DNA of 64,000 nt, from contig CALKRW010000062.1 of assembly GCA_937989585.1 (NCBI GenBank), positions 1-64,000 on the forward strand, written 5' to 3'. Shown in pieces: positions 58,393 to 64,000 of the stretch. The notes below the pieces were generated by a model that was not told the DNA's origin, searched no databases, and saw only the letters and a program-made list of their open reading frames with translations. The first letter of the stretch is position 1. The number at the start of each line of letters is the position of its first letter. The position numbers and the translations under genes are program-made. This DNA comes from an uncultured Porphyromonadaceae bacterium. Its GTDB lineage: Bacteria > Bacteroidota > Bacteroidia > Bacteroidales > Muribaculaceae.

Positions 58393-60528
58393 ATGGAACA
58401 ACTGACTCAGAAACTCGGATCCGGTGAAATGGTGATACAGGAACTTCCTGTACCGCAGTTGTCTGCCGGTATGGTCTTGGTAAAGAACCACTATTCACTT
58501 ATTAGCGCCGGTACTGAGGGCTCGACCGTCAAGGCTGCACGCAAAAGTCTGATAGGCAAGGCCAAGGAACGTCCACAGCAGGTAAAGCAGGTGCTTGAGA
58601 AACTGCGCCAGCAGGGAATTGTCCAGACATATCGCGCTGTGATGAAGAAACTTGACGCCTATTCGCCGCTGGGTTACAGTTCTGCCGGCGAGGTTATCGG
58701 CGTTGCCGATGATGTGACCGAGTTCAAGGTCGGTGATCTGGTAGCATGCGCCGGCGCGGGTTACGCCAACCACGCCGAGGTCGTCAGTGTTCCGAAGAAT
58801 CTTTGTGTCAAACTTGCTCCCGATGCCGATCTTGCAAAAGCCTGCTATAATACACTTGGTGCCATCGCACTCCAGGGTGTGCGTCAGGCCGACATGCGTC
58901 TGGGCGAGACTTGTGCCGTTATAGGTCTCGGGCTCATTGGTCAACTTGCCTGTCTCGAACTTCGTGCTTCGGGTGTGAATGTTATCGGTATCGATGTTTC
59001 ACCCTCGGCAGTCAAGACCGCTGCGGAACATTGTTGCGATATCGCCTTCGCCCGCAATGAGCCCGGTATACAGGACCGTATTCTGGATTATACCGATGGC
59101 CGTGGTGTCGATGCTGTAATTATAGCCGCAGCCACCTCAAGCCTCGATCCGGTGAATTTTGCCGGAGCAATCAGCCGTCGCAAAGGCCGCGTTGTCGTCC
59201 TTGGCGCTGTTCCCACGGGCTTCGACCGTGAACCGGATTACTACAAGAAGGAACTCGAACTGCGTATGTCCTGTTCCTACGGGCCGGGTCGCTATGACCT
59301 TAACTACGAAGAAAAAGGTCTCGACTACCCCGCCGCCTATGTTCGCTGGACCGAGAAGCGAAACATGCAGGCATTTCAGCATCTCGTTCATACCGGACGC
59401 ATTGACCCTTCATATCTTACAACTCACGTCTTCAAATTCGAGGAGGCCCCCAAGGCTTACGATATTGTGCTTAAGCACACCGAGCCATTCCTCGGAATAC
59501 TTCTGAAATACGATACGGCCAAAGACCACAAGGCCAATACGATTACATTCGGTGAGTTTACTCCGACAGGTGCCGTTGGCCTCGCTTTCATAGGTGCGGG
59601 CTCTTATGCCCAGGGCAATCTTCTCCCGAATCTTCCGGCGCCCGAACAGGCTTCGCGCATATGCGTGATGACTAATTCAGGGACCACTTCAAAGCGCGTC
59701 GCCGAAAAGTTCAAGTTCGCTAAATGCACCTCCGACGAGCGCGAGATACTCGATGACCCGAATGTCAACACGATCTTCATCGCAACGCGTCACGACACAC
59801 ACGCCAAATATGTCATCGATGCACTCAAGGCCGGAAAGAACGTCTATGTCGAGAAGCCTCTATGCCTGACTCTTGACGAACTTATCGAAATCGAGGCTCT
59901 GACCAAGGAGAAAGGCAAAGGTGTGATGATTGGTTTCAACCGTCGTTTCTCGCCATTTGCCCGGATGCTCAAAAAACGTCTCGGCTCAGGCAAGATGTCT
60001 ATGATCTATCGCGTCAATGCCGGTTCAATTCCCTCTTCCAACTGGATTCAGGACCCGACAGTCGGCGGTGGACGCATTGTAGGCGAAGTCTGTCACTTCA
60101 TCGACCTTATGGCCTATATGTGCGGTTCAAATCCGTTGAAGGTCAGCGCTCAGGCTTTGCCTGATCCCGAGGGACTCAACGACACGGTCAACATCACCGT
60201 AACTTTTGCCAACGGCTCGACCGGTGTGGTCGCATATTATTCCAACGGCTCTAAGTCTTTGCCTAAGGAATATTTCGAGGCGTATCACGCCGGTATCACA
60301 GGCATAATCCATGACTTCCGCCGCGCCGAGATTTACGGGCGTAAGGCTGAGAAAATGTCAAAAGCAAATCAGGACAAAGGTCAGCCGGAGATGATGCGAC
60401 AGTTCTTCGAGTCGCTCAATGACGGCAAACTGCCCATACCTCTCGATCAGATATTCTCGGTAACCAAGGCGACTTTCGCCGCCCTTGAATCTATTCGGGA
60501 GGATGGCATGCCTATTCTGATTCACTGA
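58393..60528 (+). CDS. two-domain oxidoreductase (alcohol-dehydrogenase-like + Gfo/Idh/MocA)
   Basis: A 711-residue fusion. Residues 1-380 form a medium-chain dehydrogenase (ISAGTEGSTVKAA, VIGVADDVTEFKVGDLVACAGAGYANHAEV, CAVIGLGLIGQLACLELRASG Rossmann motif). Residues 385-711 form a Gfo/Idh/MocA domain (GLAFIGAGSYAQGNLLPNL Rossmann motif, EKPLCLTLDEL with the catalytic-region Lys, GGGRIVGEVCHFIDLMAYMCG). Such fusions occur in capsule loci and probably oxidise or reduce a nucleotide or lipid-linked sugar. One base separates it from the toroid protein gene at 60530, implying joint action. Confidence 0.88.
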   Translation: MEQLTQKLGSGEMVIQELPVPQLSAGMVLVKNHYSLISAGTEGSTVKAARKSLIGKAKERPQQVKQVLEKLRQQGIVQTYRAVMKKLDAYSPLGYSSAGEVIGVADDVTEFKVGDLVACAGAGYANHAEVVSVPKNLCVKLAPDADLAKACYNTLGAIALQGVRQADMRLGETCAVIGLGLIGQLACLELRASGVNVIGIDVSPSAVKTAAEHCCDIAFARNEPGIQDRILDYTDGRGVDAVIIAAATSSLDPVNFAGAISRRKGRVVVLGAVPTGFDREPDYYKKELELRMSCSYGPGRYDLNYEEKGLDYPAAYVRWTEKRNMQAFQHLVHTGRIDPSYLTTHVFKFEEAPKAYDIVLKHTEPFLGILLKYDTAKDHKANTITFGEFTPTGAVGLAFIGAGSYAQGNLLPNLPAPEQASRICVMTNSGTTSKRVAEKFKFAKCTSDEREILDDPNVNTIFIATRHDTHAKYVIDALKAGKNVYVEKPLCLTLDELIEIEALTKEKGKGVMIGFNRRFSPFARMLKKRLGSGKMSMIYRVNAGSIPSSNWIQDPTVGGGRIVGEVCHFIDLMAYMCGSNPLKVSAQALPDPEGLNDTVNITVTFANGSTGVVAYYSNGSKSLPKEYFEAYHAGITGIIHDFRRAEIYGRKAEKMSKANQDKGQPEMMRQFFESLNDGKLPIPLDQIFSVTKATFAALESIREDGMPILIH

Positions 60529-60529
60529 T

Positions 60530-61747
60530 ATGGCAGAGAATTTCGACAGAAATATTCTTGAAGCGTTCAAGGGGCTGCGTTCTTACTGCGAGAACGAGGA
60601 CTTCCGGGGATGGGATCCGTATGACGGACTCAATTCACGGGTGTTCAAGGCCTTGCCTTTTGTCGGAAAATCTGCCATCTGCCGGCTTGTATGGATCCAA
60701 CTCTTCAAGCGCAACCCGTTGAATCTGCGCAAGTTTCTTCTTGTCCCCAAACAGTATAATGCCAAGGGGATCGGACTTTTCCTGCAGGGTTATTGCACTC
60801 TTTACAAGATGGTAAAAGAGAATGCGTCCCTTGCGGAAGATTTCGGCACGGTCGAAGAGTTGAAATACAAGATAGAATACCTCGGCAATCTTCTGTTGGA
60901 ACTCCGCTCGCCGGGATTCAGCGGTGCGGCCTGGGGATATAACTTCCCTTGGCAATGTCGTAGGGAATTTCTCTTCCCGGCCGGTGAGCCTACTGTCGTT
61001 GCTACGAACTTCTGTGCGTGGGCTTTGCTTGATGCGGCAGAAATCCTGGGCAATGAAGAGTTCAGGAAAACCGCCCTGTCTTCTGCTGATTTCATACTTG
61101 ATGATTTGCGCCGTACGCCACACAAGGGGGGACAGATCATATCATATTCCAAGATGCCCGGCAACGATACAATCTATAACGCCTCACTCTTGGGTAGCCG
61201 TCTGCTTGCGAGGATATGGAAGGAGACCGGACGGCAGGAATGTCTTGACCTTGCAAGAGCCTCCGTTGAGGCGTGTGTTTCCGATCAGCGATCCGACGGG
61301 TCATGGACATATGGCGTTAAGGCCGTAACCGGCTGGATTGACTCGTTCCATACAGGTTACAATCTTGACGGGCTTATCGCCTATCATGAAATAACAGGTG
61401 ATACACGTTTTGCCGATAACATCGAGAAAGGCCTGGAATACTACCTTGAGAATTTCTTCATGCCTGACGGCTCCCCTAAATACTACCACAACCGGCAATA
61501 TCCCATAGACATACATTGTCCGGGCCAATTGGTGATGACGCTCAGCAGGCTCCATCGCTATGCGGATAACCGCGACCTCGTGAGGAAAGTCATGGACTGG
61601 ACACTGCACCACATGCTTTCTCCTGACGGGTATTTTTACTATCAGGCAAAAAAAGGCATTTCGTCTAAAATCCCATATATGCGTTGGTCGAATGCATTTA
61701 TGTTCTGTGCCTTGGCCACCATGCTTTCCGAAGAGTCTGAACTATGA
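60530..61747 (+). CDS. predicted alpha/alpha-toroid protein, partner of the oxidoreductase
   Basis: A 405-residue protein with repeated paired helices ending in Gly/Trp-rich turns (SGAAWGYNFPWQCRREF, DGSWTYGVKAVTGWIDSFHTGYNLDGLIAY, YYHNRQYPIDIHCPGQLV, quoted in parts), the pattern of (alpha/alpha)6 toroids found in epimerases and glycoside hydrolases or lyases. No catalytic motif is certain; Asp/His in WIDSFHTGY and DIHCPGQ are candidates. No signal peptide, so cytoplasmic. Very tight coupling to the oxidoreductase gene suggests modification of the same sugar. Confidence 0.6.
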   Translation: MAENFDRNILEAFKGLRSYCENEDFRGWDPYDGLNSRVFKALPFVGKSAICRLVWIQLFKRNPLNLRKFLLVPKQYNAKGIGLFLQGYCTLYKMVKENASLAEDFGTVEELKYKIEYLGNLLLELRSPGFSGAAWGYNFPWQCRREFLFPAGEPTVVATNFCAWALLDAAEILGNEEFRKTALSSADFILDDLRRTPHKGGQIISYSKMPGNDTIYNASLLGSRLLARIWKETGRQECLDLARASVEACVSDQRSDGSWTYGVKAVTGWIDSFHTGYNLDGLIAYHEITGDTRFADNIEKGLEYYLENFFMPDGSPKYYHNRQYPIDIHCPGQLVMTLSRLHRYADNRDLVRKVMDWTLHHMLSPDGYFYYQAKKGISSKIPYMRWSNAFMFCALATMLSEESEL

Positions 61748-61756
61748 CGGACGCTT

Positions 61757-61790
61757 GTGAGTGCCCTCGTACCGAGGGGTACTTTAGATG
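61757..61790 (+). terminator. possible hairpin terminator after the toroid gene
   Basis: AGTGCCCTCG pairs imperfectly with CGAGGGGTACT over a three-base loop, followed by TTTAGATGGTATTTTT. Modest stem quality. Confidence 0.4.
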
Positions 61791-61823
61791 GTATTTTTAA
61801 AGACTGCTTGGGCAAGGAAAACC

Positions 61824-61854
61824 TTTGTTCTTTTTATAAAATTTCGTATCTTTG
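61824..61854 (+). promoter_or_regulatory. promoter of wecC
   Basis: TTTG (61824-61827), 19-base spacer, TATCTTTG (61847-61854): an exact consensus match, about 50 bases before the ATG at 61911. Confidence 0.75.
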
Positions 61855-61910
61855 CGCTATAATTCTAAATCCTCTCACAGAGGGTTTGAACAACTCACTG
61901 ATTTATAGAT

Positions 61911-63116
61911 ATGAAAGCATGCTTCATGGGCCTTGGCTATATTGGCCTGCCCACTGCTATAATAGCCGCCGGACACGGAAACAAAGTAATCGGCGTTGAC
62001 ATAAATCCCGAAGTAGTCGCAAAAACCAATCGTGGGGAACTTCACATTATAGAACCCGGACTGCAGGATCTGCTGAAAGAGGTTATTGCAGACGGTTCTT
62101 TCCATGCATCACAGACCCCCGAGGAGGCAGATGCATTCTTCATCGTCGTGCCCACACCCTTCAAGGGCGACCATGAGCCGGATGTATCCTATGTCGAGGC
62201 TGCAACCCGTGCTGTCATCCCTTATCTTCGTCCAGGCAATCTTTTCGTAGTCGAGTCCACCTCGCCCATCGGCACAACCGAGGCAATGGCTGAGATAATC
62301 TTCAAGGAGCGCCCCGAACTAAAAGGCAAGATATACATCGCATATTGTCCGGAACGCGTTCTTCCCGGTCATGTCATCTTCGAACTGGTTCATAATGACC
62401 GCGTAATCGGTGGTATCAATCCCGAGTCAACCGAAAAGGCCAAGGAATTCTACTCGACTTTTGTCCAGGGAACGCTTCACGAGACGAACACCCGTACGGC
62501 CGAGATGTGCAAACTCACCGAGAACTCGTCGCGTGACGTGCAGATAGCCTTCGCAAACGAACTTTCGCTCATCTGCGACAAGGCCGGAATCAATGTCTGG
62601 GAACTTATCTCGCTTGCCAACAAGCATCCCCGTGTAAACATCCTTCAGCCGGGCTGCGGTGTAGGCGGCCACTGCATAGCCGTCGATCCATACTTCCTCA
62701 CCTCGATGTTCCCCGGCGAGGCTAAGATAATCGGTGATGCCCGTGCCATCAACAACTACAAGGCCCACTGGTGCGCCCAGAAGGTTGTCAATGCCATACT
62801 GCGTTTCAGGCTTGAGTTCGGACGAACTCCGGTTGTCGCCATGATGGGCATGGCATTCAAGCCTGATATCGACGACCTGCGCGAAAGCCCCTCCCGCCAC
62901 ATCATAGATGAAGTGCTAGGCGAGAAACTTGATGCCGAGATACTTGTTGCGGAACCAAATGTCACAAGTTTCCCCGCCTATATCCTTACTCCTTACAACG
63001 AGGCGTTTGACCGTGCGGATATCGTTGTGATGCTTACGGCACACACACCTTTCCGCTCGCTCTCTTATCCCGAGAACAAGATTGTCCTCGACTTCTGCGG
63101 AATCTGGAAGAAGTAA
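61911..63116 (+). CDS. wecC: UDP-N-acetyl-D-mannosamine dehydrogenase
   Basis: A 401-residue UDP-sugar dehydrogenase: N-terminal Rossmann motif MGLGYIGLPTAIIAAG, the VVPTPF and ESTSPIGTTE loops, and the catalytic Cys in LQPGCGVGGHCIAVDPYFL. Closest by eye to WecC-type enzymes that make UDP-ManNAcA; UDP-GlcNAc-type dehydrogenases share the same motifs, but the downstream WecB and TagA/WecG-like genes favour WecC. Two bases separate its stop from the next ATG. Confidence 0.88.
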   Translation: MKACFMGLGYIGLPTAIIAAGHGNKVIGVDINPEVVAKTNRGELHIIEPGLQDLLKEVIADGSFHASQTPEEADAFFIVVPTPFKGDHEPDVSYVEAATRAVIPYLRPGNLFVVESTSPIGTTEAMAEIIFKERPELKGKIYIAYCPERVLPGHVIFELVHNDRVIGGINPESTEKAKEFYSTFVQGTLHETNTRTAEMCKLTENSSRDVQIAFANELSLICDKAGINVWELISLANKHPRVNILQPGCGVGGHCIAVDPYFLTSMFPGEAKIIGDARAINNYKAHWCAQKVVNAILRFRLEFGRTPVVAMMGMAFKPDIDDLRESPSRHIIDEVLGEKLDAEILVAEPNVTSFPAYILTPYNEAFDRADIVVMLTAHTPFRSLSYPENKIVLDFCGIWKK

Positions 63117-63117
63117 A

Positions 63118-63816
63118 ATGGAAAAAATCAAGTTAAGACAACTCGAGGTATACCCTTTCGCCGACGCAGACAAACTTATTGACTTCGCCGATGCGAACAA
63201 AGGTATACTCGTTGCTGTCAATGCCTTGAAGATAGCGAACGCAAACGATGTAACAATACCCATTATCAACAACAACATAGCCTACTGCGATGGTGTCGGA
63301 GCAGTCAAGGCCGCACGTCAGAAAGGTGCCCGCGACTGTGCCAAGATTCCTGGATGCGAACTCTGGCTCCGTATCATCGACCGTTACCACGCAAGCAAGA
63401 CATTCTATCTTGTCGGTGCATCTCCCAAGGTCCACGCCGCAGTAATAGATAAACTCAAGAAGGAATATCCCAATATACGCATACTGGGACACCGCGACGG
63501 TTACATCAAGAGCGATGCCGAACGTAAGGCGCTGATTGACGATGTCGCCGATAAGAAACCCGATGTTGTTTTTGTGGCAATGGGTTCTCCCAAGCAGGAA
63601 ATACTTATGGCAGATATGCTTGCTCGCCACACTGCCATATATCAGGGACTCGGAGGCAGTTATGACGTGTATGTCGGCGCTGTTCCGCGCGCTCCCAAAT
63701 GGTGGCTCGACCATAACCTTGAGTTCGCTTACCGTCTATTACGTCAGCCCAAGCGCATAGGCCGAAACCTCAAGTATATTCCCTTCGGCTGGTGGCTGCT
63801 TACCCATCAGTTCTAA
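63118..63816 (+). CDS. WecG/TagA/CpsF-family glycosyltransferase
   Basis: A 232-residue member of the family that transfers ManNAc or ManNAcA to a lipid-linked GlcNAc. Start at 63118 (MEKIKLRQLEVYPF) follows wecC by one base. Seen: NNNIAYCDGVGAVKAA with the catalytic Asp of the family, GCELWLRII, YLVGASPKVHAAV, VFVAMGSPKQEILM and VGGSYDVYVGAVPRAPKWW-like tail (GGSYDVYVGAVPRAPKWW). Ends with basic LRQPKRIGRNLKYIPFGWWLL for membrane binding. Confidence 0.88.
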   Translation: MEKIKLRQLEVYPFADADKLIDFADANKGILVAVNALKIANANDVTIPIINNNIAYCDGVGAVKAARQKGARDCAKIPGCELWLRIIDRYHASKTFYLVGASPKVHAAVIDKLKKEYPNIRILGHRDGYIKSDAERKALIDDVADKKPDVVFVAMGSPKQEILMADMLARHTAIYQGLGGSYDVYVGAVPRAPKWWLDHNLEFAYRLLRQPKRIGRNLKYIPFGWWLLTHQF

Positions 63817-63841
63817 AATGTCCGGTGAAAAAACTATCAAT

Positions 63842-64000
63842 ATGGCTAATAAGAAAAAAGTAATGCTCGTCTTCGGCACACGTCCCGAGGCAATCAAGAT
63901 GGCTCCCCTGGTAAAAAAACTTCAGAGTGAGCCCGAACGCTTTGAGACCATTGTCACTGTTACGGGCCAGCACCGTCAAATGCTCGACCAGGTCCTCGGG
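63842..64000 (+). CDS. wecB: UDP-N-acetylglucosamine 2-epimerase, N-terminal part (runs off the window)
   Basis: Converts UDP-GlcNAc to UDP-ManNAc. The visible part (VMLVFGTRPEAIKMAPLV, then VTVTGQHRQMLDQVL) is the unmistakable WecB opening; 53 codons to the window edge. An in-frame ATG at 63818 would add eight residues (MSGEKTIN) and lies one base after the previous stop; the ATG at 63842 fits the family length better. Feeds WecC. Confidence 0.88.
   Translation, partial: MANKKKVMLVFGTRPEAIKMAPLVKKLQSEPERFETIVTVTGQHRQMLDQVLG

Overview
The window reads as chromosome of a Bacteroidales bacterium, most likely a gut Muribaculaceae relative. Evidence: many start regions carry the Bacteroidetes promoter form TTTG-N19/20-TAnnTTTG and lack strong Shine-Dalgarno sites; lipoproteins have acidic residues just after the lipidated Cys (surface-export type signals); there are BspA-like leucine-rich repeat proteins, a C10 (streptopain-type) peptidase, an ECF-sigma/outer-membrane-barrel operon, 2-oxoacid:ferredoxin oxidoreductase and a biotin-dependent decarboxylase. 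No rRNA, tRNA, insertion sequence, prophage or CRISPR array was recognised.

Layout. 1-5.6 kb: DbpA-like RNA helicase, thioredoxin lipoprotein, histidine kinase/response regulator pair and ApbE, all on the minus strand. 5.8-13.5 kb is an accessory patch: tandem DJ-1/PfpI paralogues (one exported), two nearly identical small lipoprotein genes that form 5.56-kb-spaced direct repeats, and between them a 985-residue leucine-rich repeat protein whose 5' end has a nine-base C tract that puts the promoter-proximal ATG one base out of frame (a phase-variation candidate). 13.6-19.2 kb: alanine dehydrogenase, an AT-rich repeat patch, an ECF sigma/membrane regulator/small exported protein/outer-membrane barrel operon, and a ferredoxin. 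19.2-36.1 kb: a candidate small RNA, then housekeeping genes (FKBP, LemA, glycyl-tRNA synthetase, ROK kinase, C10 peptidase, AgcS symporter, Lgt, biotin decarboxylase, CpsB-type phosphatase, a candidate structured RNA, EttA, Def, RuvX, S1/P1 nuclease). 36.1-42.3 kb: an orphan histidine kinase and a four-gene Ser/Thr kinase - PP2C - FHA - EF-hand protein module. 42.4-47 kb: KorAB and a secreted esterase fusion.

47.1 kb to the right edge is an exopolysaccharide/capsule locus on the plus strand: Wza-like exporter, Wzc-like tyrosine autokinase, Wzx flippase, a Wzy-like polymerase, hexapeptide acyltransferase, two glycosyltransferases, a PaaK/CapK-like adenylating enzyme translationally coupled to an arginase-family enzyme, a two-domain oxidoreductase with a helical-toroid partner, and a separately promoted WecC - TagA/WecG-like transferase - WecB set that should make and transfer an N-acetylmannosamine(uronic acid) unit. 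The arginase-family gene inside a polysaccharide locus, the phosphothreonine/calcium module, the phase-variable surface protein and the two candidate RNAs are the items most worth follow-up.

All calls come from reading the sequence and the supplied translations; no database search was run.
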